From Gautieria morchelliformis (taxonomy: Eukaryota; Basidiomycota; Agaricomycetes; Gomphales; Gomphaceae), in contig WHVA01000123.1 of assembly GCA_015179125.1 (NCBI GenBank), forward strand, positions 124,001 through 188,000: a DNA stretch of 64,000 nt. Reading direction: 5' to 3'. Under the pieces are notes generated by a model, which searched no databases, was not told the DNA's origin, and saw only the letters and a list, made by a program, of their open reading frames with translations. Positions 55,285 through 64,000 of the stretch are shown here, piece by piece (the first letter of the stretch is position 1; every line of letters begins with the position of its first letter). A program made the translations under genes and the position numbers.

Positions 55285-56675
55285 TCAGAAGTTCTTCGTA
55301 ATCAAATTAGCCTGTGTGACTTTCTCCCGTGCCACAGCCGCCTCGTGCTCTGTCAAAAGGACCAGATCCTTCTCCAGTAGCTTGAACGGCCCACCTTTAG
55401 GGAACCCACGCTTCTTCGCTTCATCCTCGGATTCAATAGTCTTGAGTTTCTGTGTGATCCGTTAGGCCATAGTCACGTAGTGCTGAATGCATTCATACGC
55501 ACGACAACTAGAGATTTCTTTACGCCAAAGACAGTGTCGCTAGTAAGGTACTCGTCTCCTTCCATGTATAAAGCTGTGACAAGTGTGTGGTACCCCTTGG
55601 CCTGAAAACACATCAGCGTAACGACTCCAATGATTGGAAAATGACTCGCCTTGACCATGAGGTGCAGATGTCCAGGGCGAATGTTATGTCGCTGCAACAT
55701 CTCTAACATTGCCCCGACGGGTCCCTGAATGGGTCAATTAGTGGCCATTACAATAGCTTCAGCAATGAACTCACGTCTCCGGGAATAGGATACGACATAG
55801 GAACCACGGCACGATACTGGTACTTACCATCGGCGTCGCTCTTGAGCCTCCCCCTGCAATCAGGACCCTCACGTCCAGGATATTGAGTATCGTAATATCC
55901 GTTTGCGTCCGCCTCCCACGTCTCAATAATTGCACCAGCGATCGGTCGCCCCTGAATGTCCAACACGCGTCCTTGAACATACATGTAGTCACCCTTGCCT
56001 TCAGACGCGATACTCTCGCCCATAGCGACTGGTAGAATGTCAGAAACGAGAGCGAAGTACGAGAGACCACGTACTATCAGCAGCATCTTCAGTGAAAAAT
56101 GGGCCCAGGACAGAGGATTCGGTGGCATTGCCGACACTCGGATTGTTGAATGCATCAACGAGAGCCGACACGCCAAAGACGTCCGACAAGAGGATGAATT
56201 CTTGACGGCTGGTATGTGTTACGCGGTAGAACACGAGAGTGCACCTCCAGGGTACTTATGCTTACATTGGGGTGCACTTCTGGCCTGTCGCGGTAAGGAA
56301 TTGAATGGCAGCCATCCATTCCTCGGTGGTGATGCTGTCCACATGATCAGTCACGAACCGAGCGCAAACCTAAGAGGCAGACGAACTCGGTCTCCTTTAC
56401 GAACTCGTGCAAATGCCGTATCAGGTTCTGGAAGATCAACTTGTGACGTCTGTTCAAGGAGGGTAAGCATGTCCTCACCCCTAACATGAAGCAATACTGC
56501 TCACGGGTTGGGTGTATTGGCCAGCTTGATTGCATTCTGCGTAATGATCTCGTCGCTGTCTGGTAGCTAAGGTTGCTTCAGAGATAGTCAGAGACGTGGA
56601 AGGGCAACGTACTGGTAACGGCTCCGCTGGTGGGCCATATGGGTTGGGAACCGCTTTGGTTGGGTCGTCGGACAT
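55285..56675 (-). CDS. Intradiol ring-cleaving dioxygenase (hydroxyquinol / catechol 1,2-dioxygenase type), 327 aa, 9 exons
   Basis: Exons: 56613-56675, 56505-56566, 56387-56449, 56266-56334, 56075-56208, 55775-56028, 55650-55724, 55503-55601, 55285-55449; 328 codons with the stop. N-terminal helical linker domain (RQEFILLSDVFGVSALVDAF), then the catalytic barrel with the family signature QGRVLDIQGRPIAGAIIETW. Iron ligands by position: Tyr176 (NGYYD), Tyr210 (SYPIPGD), His234 and His236 (RPGHLH). No signal peptide, so cytosolic. It opens the ring of hydroxyquinol or catechol, a late step in lignin-monomer breakdown. Intron 7 (55602-55649) is GC-AG, 48 nt and stop-free, so an unspliced read adds 16 residues. 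Divergent from COG7, 195 bp between start codons. Confidence 0.93.
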
Positions 56676-56870
56676 GATTTGGGAGTCACTTGCTTTGCAA
56701 CGGTGCCTTTTATCACGTCTGGACGAAATAATACCCGGCCGCCAATGTTCGCCTTATCATTCCGGCTTAACTAATTCAGCCGCTGAGCCGACCGCAAGGT
56801 ACTTTGGCCGTACACTAAAGATCCAGAATTGGCAACCTTGACTGCACGCCTAGCCTGTCGCCGGTAACTC
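56676..56870. promoter_or_regulatory. 195-bp shared promoter of the dioxygenase and COG7
   Basis: Lies between two divergent start codons. No specific site is claimed beyond position. Confidence 0.5.
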
Positions 56871-59537
56871 ATGTCACGTGACCACACCATGGCTGAAGTG
56901 CAGGGCTTGCCCTCGTCTTCAGATCTGTTGGCATCTCTCGAGGAACATACCGACATCGCAGACTGGATAAACGAACTTCTGGACAGCAGTGCGACGAAGA
57001 ATGCCTCTGACACTCGTGGCGCTCCCGACGTTACGGAGCTCGCAACCCGTCTCGAGGTCGCTTGTCAGGACACCTCCAGCCAGTTAGAGCAATCTATAGA
57101 TGATATCTCCAGGACAGTCCCGCGCCTCACCTATGACCTCCAATTCCTTAGGGAATCCACACTAACTCTCAAGCTTGCCCTCTCCTCTCTACAGAGCCGT
57201 CTCTCTTCCTCCCTAGGTGATCATGAGACAACTCAGGCTCTTGACCGTCTAGCATATCTTGACACTGTCAAGAATCATATGGAGGCCTCCCGTGACGTCC
57301 TCCGAGAGGCAGAGAGTTGGAGCACTCTGGAATCTGAGGTCACCGCACTCATTGCAGAGCTCCAGTATGAGAAGGCTGCGGAGAGACTGGCGGAAGCAAG
57401 CAAGAGCATGGTTGTTTTCCAAAACACAGCGGAGTTTGAGACCCGTCGTGCACTGATGGTCAGCCTTCAGAATCAACTCGAGGCGTCCCTAAGCTCAGCG
57501 CTGGTCGCAGCCACTAACGCAAGAGATGTATCATCCTGTAAAAGTTACTATGGCATCTTTGCCAATATTCAGCGCGAGGCCGAGTTTCGTAACTACTATA
57601 ATGGTTCTCGACGTACGGCAGTTATTCAGTTATGGACAACTGCGACCCTCCTCGACGTAGATGGCGAGCCTCCTCCTCCAGAATCCTCTCCCATCAAGTT
57701 CTCTGATTTTCTTCAACGCTTCTTTGCCGATCTCGTCACTCTTGTCAACGAAGAACGAACATATGTGCCTGAAATTTTCCCGGATCCACAGCAGACGCTA
57801 TCCACGTTCGTTCAATCCACCATTGACGCCTTGACGCCCTCACTCTCCCAACGCCTCTCAGGAGTTTCAGAGCACTACGGCGCGTTGGCTCTTCCTGAGC
57901 TTATCAAAGCGTTTCGTGTTGCAGAGGAGTTTGCTGTGGCCACAGATAAAGTGCTAGAGAAGGTCGGCTACGCAGCTCTGTTCTCTCCTCAAACGCTGGC
58001 ACCACATGCGGATGATTTTACCAAGTCGCACTCACGGCGCTTGTCCAAGCGCATGTCCATGTCCAGGCGATTGGGTCCTACTCGTTCCAACTCATCTATT
58101 AGTGGTAATGTTTTCGCGGGAAGTGGAGGCGCGTGGGAGCAGGCACTGTTCGAGCCATTTGTTGACCTGCAAGCGGAGTATGAGTCACTGGAGAAAAAAC
58201 ATTTGGAGTATGGACTTCGAGCCGTGCAGGAGTCGTCTCAATTTGCTCATCGGGCAGGTGACTACGACGGAGGCAGAGCTTTTCGCGAGCATTCTGTGGA
58301 CGTTTTCTCCCTGGCAGAAGAATCGCTCAGTCGATGCGTGGATTTCACCCATGGATATGGAGCGGTTGGGCTTCTTCATTCACTCGACTATATATTCTCT
58401 TCCTTCCTTGAATGGTTTCAAAAAGAACTCCTGTCGTCAACCGGATCGACTGTTACGTCAACTTCCGCCAATATCCCAAGCGATGCGTTTGAAGAACTGG
58501 ACTATACTGCTGAAAATTGGGGTGCAATACAGCTTGCGCTGCATCTCCTCGAAGCATGCCGCGTTGTACGCGACCGGCTTTCTGTGTTGGAACTTAAGGT
58601 CCGTGCGGGGCTAGTGCAGGTCGCGAGTTCCTTTCGTCTTGCGCGAAGCGACTCCCAGGGTTTGTACATCTCTAACACTACACGTGGAGAGGCCTTGTTA
58701 CTTAGTCAGTCCACCTTGAACTCGGCTGAACTGCACACTCTCCTGGATGGGCTCGAACCCAGTGCGGGCTCCGTGTCAGGAACACCTCCCCCGGAACAAC
58801 CACCGTCGCTTTTGAACGGCGCGAAGAATGCCACGATCGAGTTTACAAAAGCCTGCCAAAGTGTTCTGCGAGACACGCTGTTGTCCCCTCTCTTCCAACA
58901 CCTCTCCGCCTATCCTTCGTACTCTGGATGGTCAGCGGACAATAAACGGGATGCAGGAACTGAACTGCGTATTCCCACATTCTCGCTCTCGCCCACTCCT
59001 ACCATCCAACGCGTCGCAGAAGGTCTGCTCAACCTTCCCCGGCTGTTCGAGGTATACGCCGACGACGACGCCTTGGCCTTCTCTATTGAGACACTTCCCT
59101 TCGTTGATGCGGAGTCTTTGCATGCTGTGCTCAATCCGTCACCGGCCCCTTCGCCCGTCGGAGACCACCACCTCCGCCGTCTCTCTTCATCGCACTCCTT
59201 CAACCCTCCTCTGCCGCCACCGCAGCAAACGCTCCCACCCGAGATGGTTGTCTCTGCGTGGCTCAGTTCATTGACGTTGTCGCTCCTCTCACATTTCACG
59301 GCGCAAGTCCTGCCTTCTATCCACTCGTTGACTCGCCCCGGTGCGGCGCAGCTCGCGTCAGATATAGGCTATCTATCCAATGTGGTACGAGCACTGAACG
59401 TGGAGTGGGGAGAGCTGGAAAGATGGAAAGAGGTTGTGGAATTGGACGACGAGGCTGGTAAAGCCAGGGTGAAAGAGGGGGGGTTGGGCGATGAAGAGGT
59501 GTTCAGTACTGTAGCCAGGCTTAGGGGATGGACATAG
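56871..59537 (+). CDS. COG7: Conserved oligomeric Golgi complex subunit 7, 888 aa, single exon
   Basis: One uninterrupted frame, unusual beside its intron-rich neighbours. The N-terminus has the COG7 pattern: DIADWINELL, then a long coiled-coil part (QDTSSQLEQSIDDISRTVPR, DYLDTVKNHMEA-type region, REAESWSTLESEVTALIAEL). The rest is helical (RNYYNGSRRTAVIQLWTTAT) with a basic insert about residue 385 (SRRLSKRMSMSRRL). The frame's first ATG is 56871; a second at 56889 (MAEVQG) is also possible. COG7 belongs to lobe B of the COG tether, which holds retrograde vesicles at the Golgi. Overall identity is weak by eye but the domain order fits. Confidence 0.82.
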   Translation: MSRDHTMAEVQGLPSSSDLLASLEEHTDIADWINELLDSSATKNASDTRGAPDVTELATRLEVACQDTSSQLEQSIDDISRTVPRLTYDLQFLRESTLTLKLALSSLQSRLSSSLGDHETTQALDRLAYLDTVKNHMEASRDVLREAESWSTLESEVTALIAELQYEKAAERLAEASKSMVVFQNTAEFETRRALMVSLQNQLEASLSSALVAATNARDVSSCKSYYGIFANIQREAEFRNYYNGSRRTAVIQLWTTATLLDVDGEPPPPESSPIKFSDFLQRFFADLVTLVNEERTYVPEIFPDPQQTLSTFVQSTIDALTPSLSQRLSGVSEHYGALALPELIKAFRVAEEFAVATDKVLEKVGYAALFSPQTLAPHADDFTKSHSRRLSKRMSMSRRLGPTRSNSSISGNVFAGSGGAWEQALFEPFVDLQAEYESLEKKHLEYGLRAVQESSQFAHRAGDYDGGRAFREHSVDVFSLAEESLSRCVDFTHGYGAVGLLHSLDYIFSSFLEWFQKELLSSTGSTVTSTSANIPSDAFEELDYTAENWGAIQLALHLLEACRVVRDRLSVLELKVRAGLVQVASSFRLARSDSQGLYISNTTRGEALLLSQSTLNSAELHTLLDGLEPSAGSVSGTPPPEQPPSLLNGAKNATIEFTKACQSVLRDTLLSPLFQHLSAYPSYSGWSADNKRDAGTELRIPTFSLSPTPTIQRVAEGLLNLPRLFEVYADDDALAFSIETLPFVDAESLHAVLNPSPAPSPVGDHHLRRLSSSHSFNPPLPPPQQTLPPEMVVSAWLSSLTLSLLSHFTAQVLPSIHSLTRPGAAQLASDIGYLSNVVRALNVEWGELERWKEVVELDDEAGKARVKEGGLGDEEVFSTVARLRGWT

Positions 59538-59841
59538 GGGCATAATTCATTCGGCGTAGGATAAGTGCTTAGAGACCAAACTTCAGCCCACAATCCATTC
59601 TCTGGTTTAGCCTTGTGGCTTGATCGTTGCCACTGCCACTGGGGTCGTGGGGTGATAGGGTCTGGATGAGCTGTGCTCTAAATCATGAGAGCGTATGAAT
59701 ATTCACATTCAAATACATTCAAATACATCAAGCAAATGCAAGGTAAGTATATAATAACGTTCCTCGTTTTGGGCATATATGTAGTCATTACCTGGCATTC
59801 TGATGTGAGATACCATATATGCGGTAAGGCGTGTCATTATG
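59538..59841. terminator. Convergent 3' regions of COG7 and the peroxidase gene
   Basis: About 300 bp between two converging stop codons, AT-rich from 59690 on. No gene. Confidence 0.4.
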
Positions 59842-61736
59842 TTAATTGGTGAGTATCGTGTTGATGGCAGCTATCGAGGGTGAAAAGAAATACTCTCCAC
59901 CACGAGACCGGACAAAGTCTGTAACAAGAGTCATATCTCTAGTCGAATTGGTCGGATCGAGACCCGACACAAAACGCTCTTGACCACCGTTCGCGCCGAT
60001 GATTGGGTCAAATCCTGGCGTCTTGTCTGTCTTGTCGAAGAAGAAGCTGGAAATACGAAGGTAACTGGTAAATACGCAGTAAGCAGAGGCTCAAATTAAA
60101 CACTGACTTAACGTTGTTGGCCCAGCTCTGTTGGATAAACCGGAAGCCATTGCCAATATTGGACTGATAAGCGACTGAACCTTGCTTTCAGCCAGGTTGA
60201 ACAAAGCAGAACCTAGCTTACGTACCAAATGCAAGCCCACGTTCAGTTGTCGTGGTGCTAGAATTAGTCTCCTGGTCTGATACTATATTTTATTGAATTA
60301 GTCTTAATCGCATTATTGTATGGAGAGCTTGTCCACCTTCCGGACCATAGGGTATACCAGATCTCATAATGTGATTGTCAATATTGACGGTAGCAAAATC
60401 ACCGCGGGGCGCTGTCTTCCGAGTATGCGCGGAGAACGGGCACCGTGTCTGGTTCGCTTTATTGTCTTCGTCAGGATGAACATACGTAAAGTTGTTATTG
60501 AGTTGAGGATCCTTTGCAAGGACGGGATCGTCGAACAGTGGGGCAAGATCAATTGGTGCACCCTGAGATGGAAGAATACAATTTGAGAATAGCTTGATTG
60601 CACGATAATGGCATGATGACTTACACTCTTCCAGCGGCCTATCATACGTGCTCCCAAAAGCTCAGATCCCTGCTGAGGTGTGAGGCCGGGCTCCATAATC
60701 GGATTGTCGGTTAAAAATTTGTTGAACTCAGGAACAAGCTGCTCCAGCTGGCGGAAAACTAAGAATGAACCGTCCTTGGCCCATGACGGGCGAGAAGTGG
60801 AATCCCCAGTTTCGCCTAGAAGAATATGGCCCGCGTCTATCATGGTTTGGCCTGGCATGGGGTGCGTGGTAAACCCATTGATTCCTGGCTGGCTAATGCC
60901 GTCCATGTAACCAAAGTCTGACCCAAAATCTCAGCAATAGCGCATGCCTACGGTGGTGAGCTTACGTTCGTGACCTTCCTGGTCGCCTGGACGAACTTGG
61001 CCTTGCAATCTGTATAATTCGCTGATTGAAGAGCCGAAGAGCGCCTGGACAGCTGCTAGCTCAAAGTCGGTAACGTTGCTTGAATCAGACGCAAGGAGGA
61101 ATACGCCGTCAATATTGGTGCCGTTGAATGCTTGAACCCAATTGGCAGTGCCTGGGTCACCGAGGTTCGCTGCATCCGCAAATTGACCGCCGGTGAAGGC
61201 TGCGTCGCCTAGCGTATCATTAACACCGAGTGAGGTGAGCCCAGTGTGTGAAAAGGCAACATTGATAAGGGCGTTTGGCTGTTTTGAGACGTCGAGTAAC
61301 TGAGAGGTCGTCGTGATCATGGGCGCCAGAACTTTAAGGCCAATCTTGAATCCTGTGGCATTGTTGATGTGGAAGAAGAAGAGTAACTCTACTTTCTTCT
61401 TCATGCCAATGCTAGAGGGACGGACTGTAAACTACAGACTGACTGTCGATATAATAGTGGCTCACAGAATATCACCCTGAATATTATCGAGGTCAAGAGA
61501 CGATGAATTTGCTGCCTGGGACGCTTGAGGAGAAGAGGGAAGGTCAGGCTGTTGAGCCACATCTTGATATCAAGCAGTCAGAAGTGCATGGAACAGTTTG
61601 AGACCTCTGAAAACATACTATTGAGGATAGACGTTATTCTGCGTGGCCTCAGTTGGTTAACTGGAATTGCCGTAGCCGGAAGGACAGCGAGAGTTGCAAA
61701 GAGTGACAAAGAAAGAATGTAGCAGGTAAACCGCAT
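59842..61736 (-). CDS. Secreted DyP-type heme peroxidase, 502 aa, 8 exons
   Basis: Exons: 61619-61736, 61466-61562, 60966-61411, 60625-60917, 60337-60562, 60226-60282, 60108-60174, 59842-60046; 503 codons with the stop; introns 48-62 nt. Signal peptide MRFTCYILSLSLFATLAV..PATA, then a prosequence up to about residue 55, as in fungal DyPs. Hallmarks: NIQGDIL, GHEHFGYMDGISQPG (GxxDG with catalytic Asp226), heme-ligand His364 in CPFSAHTRK, distal RSGIPYG, and the C-terminal RFVSGL and GGEYFFSP. It uses peroxide to oxidise dyes and lignin-like phenols outside the cell. It converges on COG7. TTATTTAAAG about 105 bp upstream may be a TATA element. Confidence 0.95.
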
Positions 61737-63015
61737 GATGAAGTAAGTCGTATATGAGATAGTCTAGTGAAAAGTTAGCTTTCCAGACCGAACACGCGCA
61801 GCGTGGAGTGAAGCTTGGAGGATCCAAACCAGTGATCTTTAAATAAGGGACCTCCGTATCCGTGGAAAAATACATAGCCGTTTTTCGGATTGATTGGATC
61901 GAGGCTAAGAGCACTGCAAGGATCGGCCGAATTGCGGGACAGTCGTTCAACGTTCAACCATTGTCATGCATATCATCCTTTCTTTTCAGCCATAGGGTGG
62001 TAATTAATGATTGATCGGGTGGCGGCATTTCGACAGTACCATCGGGATATAATCAAAGTATGGAACCGGGGAGACTCTGTAGGCCGATTTGTCTAGAATA
62101 TGTCAAGTTGCGTGCGCTAGTGCGACATACATACGAGGTATCATCTAGACATGGCGAACTATAGGTCAACCAATTCATCAGAATTCAGTCACTACTTACC
62201 CAGTGCCGTGACTTCTTCGTACTCTCAAGGCCCCTGATCGGCACATCGTAATTATCTTGTCCGAACATTTTTTGATTCATTCTAAAATGGCCTTAAATTT
62301 AATGTAGAGCCAAGAAGCCTCGTGTGCAGTGTCCGCAATAAACGCTTGAAAATATGCCAAATACGAATGTTTTCCGGCCATTTTGGAGCGGACTTCCCGT
62401 TTCGTAATTTCAGGATCAGGCGATCTGGGGTTATTGAATCAGCCCGCTTGCAGACACGGGCTGAGCGCTGAGCCCGTGTAACGTGACTGCAGTAACGGTG
62501 GCGGCCTTCATTCACTAGTCAGTCACAATAGTATGGAGTCGGTCACTGACTTCAGCGCAAACATGTCTAAGGCCACCAAATATATCGCTCGTAGGTTCTT
62601 GTCAACGATGATCAGAGTTGGGAAGAGGATATCACCTCTGGAATTTGTCTGTTGTCAACTAGGCCGGGAATGCTGTCTACAAGTCACAACGCCAACTTGA
62701 TGTTTTGTTAGCAGAAGGCTACTGTCATCTAGCTTTGGGCGCTTTTGGTGTGGAGAAAGGGTGGGAATTTTACGTTGAGGGCTTCAACCTGCCTATGTTT
62801 GTTGTCGGCTTATAAAATCTACAATGTTGAGGAAGATGCGGCTTTTAGAATTGTTTTCTCAGTCAGTTGTAAAATCAACTGGCAGTCAACTATTAAGGGA
62901 CATCATCATGCGTGCCAGACCCGCTCACCTATGGGTAGCAAGAATAATATTTTTTCGAAGGAGGGAATCTAATATAGCATCGAGCGATAGAATCAAGCCA
63001 AGTCCCGCCCACCTG
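61737..63015. other. 1.3-kb intergenic region, no gene seen
   Basis: Contains the promoter of the peroxidase gene at its left and the 3' region of the chaperone gene at its right. Short frames show no domain. Confidence 0.5.
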
Positions 63016-64000
63016 CTAATCTACATCCATCTCCGGGGGGCCCGTGGGTGCCCCTTCGCCACCTGCAGCAGGTTCAGGTGCGTCCTGGTTCTGGGGTGTT
63101 TGCGTCCCATTCGTGGTAGGTGGCGTTTCGACCTTTGGCTTTGGCTTCGGCTTATTGAAGATGGGCGTGGCAAAGTAGATCAACTCGTCTTTCTTCTTGT
63201 TTATCTCCTCGGTGGTCAGGACAGTATCGACGTTCTTCGGCCGCTCAGCCTGTCTAGCAATCTGATCGTCGAGCCATTTTTGGATAGTTGCGGCACGCTC
63301 GACAACGCTTTGTTTGTCTTTGTCGTCTATGTGTGAGAATCGTTCCTCTCCGGAAGTAGCTTGCGCCAGAAACGTATTGATTGTTTCGCGAAGCTGACTG
63401 GTCGCCTTCGGGCGCTCCTCCGATTCACGCCATCGCTTCGCGATCGGGTCGCCGAGTGCATGAAGTGTTTCCAGGCGGGCAACGTATGCTGACTTGTTGG
63501 CATCCTCACCCTCCTCTGTATACAGCCAGTCCTCGCCTTCCTGTAAGGCTGCGAGAAGCCGTTCCTTTTCCTGAGGCTGTACGAAATGTGCATAACGGTC
63601 TTCGAGCTTGCTGCGCGTATCATACACATACTCCTCGAGTGCATTTTTGCGGTCCTACATTAAACATGTCAGCCACATTGAACTTAGCGTTGCGAAATGG
63701 TACGGACTTCGGTCTCCATCACAAGTTTATCGTTGGCGTGCATTTGACCCTCTTTCTCGACAAGGGACTCGAGTACGCTCTTGTCGAGCGAGGTCGACTG
63801 GGACACAAAAGGTATTTCTTTCTTGATTATACGTTTCTTCTTCTTTGGAGCAGGTGCAGCCTCTCCCTCGGGAGCGCCATCCACCTCCATAGCCTCTTCC
63901 TTTTCGGCAAGCTCCTCCTCAACGTACGCACCCTCGAAGCTTAGGAGACCATGAGGGTTCAACCGGGTTCGGACCTTCACGATGCTGGCATCGCCCTTGG
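63016..64000 (-). CDS. SSE1: Hsp110/SSE1-type chaperone, C-terminal part, cut by the right edge
   Basis: Last exon 63016-63654 (213 codons with stop) and the end of the previous exon from 63708 to the edge, with a 53-nt intron (GTCCGT...TGTAG) in phase. The visible part starts KGDASIVKVRTRLNPHGLLS, has FEGAYVEEELAEKEEAMEVD, then an acidic/Lys-rich insert (APKKKKRIIKKEIPF), the helical lid (DRKNALEEYVYDTRSKLED, EGEDWLYTEEGEDANKSAYV, ERAATIQKWLDDQIAR) and a Pro-rich tail ending PPEMDVD. This is the extended substrate-binding and lid region of Hsp110, the exchange factor for cytosolic Hsp70. The ATPase domain is outside the window. Confidence 0.92.

Noticed and set aside
55650..55724. Reading the dioxygenase straight through 55602-55649 as coding
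   Set aside because: The read-through is open, but it inserts 16 residues in the conserved HLHxMV-xxGYHTL stretch; the GC-AG intron restores the family pattern.

Overview
This is a nuclear contig piece from a mushroom-forming basidiomycete (Agaricomycetes). The evidence is many 46-100 nt introns with GT/AG (some GC/AG) borders, 6-nt microexons, chromodomain Ty3/gypsy, Tad1-like LINE and Ngaro-like elements, a DUF6593 gene, and a lignin-breakdown type gene pair (DyP peroxidase and an intradiol ring-cleaving dioxygenase). Exons were worked out by hand from splice signals, reading phase and family homology. Coding lengths are whole codons in every complete model.

Left half (about 1-21.4 kb) is a transposon island. 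It holds: a Ty3/gypsy gag-protease frame running off the left edge; a second, scrambled gypsy copy whose integrase/chromodomain part lies on the minus strand and whose gag-RT-RNase H part lies on the plus strand; four related LTRs in the window (2454, 7422, 12419, 31936); two CACTG-ended foldback MITEs with 3-bp target duplications; and a nearly full-length LINE (14372-20413) with a 13-bp target duplication. One apparently intact three-exon host gene (DUF6593) sits in this island, and a family of repeated degenerate ORFs surrounds the LINE.

21.6-29.3 kb is host territory: an aldo-keto reductase relic, a 12-exon ABC transporter, a mitochondrial carrier and a small one-helix membrane protein. 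A Ngaro-like tyrosine-recombinase retrotransposon follows (29724-35359) with the full A1-ORFs-B1-A2-B2 repeat layout and a solo gypsy LTR nested inside. Next come an AT-rich patch that looks like mitochondrial DNA and a zinc-knuckle ORF relic split by another solo LTR (TSD GGGGG). About 7 kb follows without a recognisable gene.

Right half (43.6-64 kb) is a dense housekeeping block: a C2H2 zinc-finger regulator in a very GC-rich stretch, actin (11 exons, 375 aa), YIP1 and NSA2 (head to head, 84 bp between start codons), an intradiol dioxygenase, COG7, a secreted DyP-type peroxidase, and the C-terminal part of an Hsp110/SSE1 chaperone cut by the right edge. Several neighbours are divergent pairs with short shared promoters or convergent pairs with short shared 3' regions. 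A relic of the ABC transporter's first exon recurs near 52.5 kb, and an inverted relic lies beside the gene itself.
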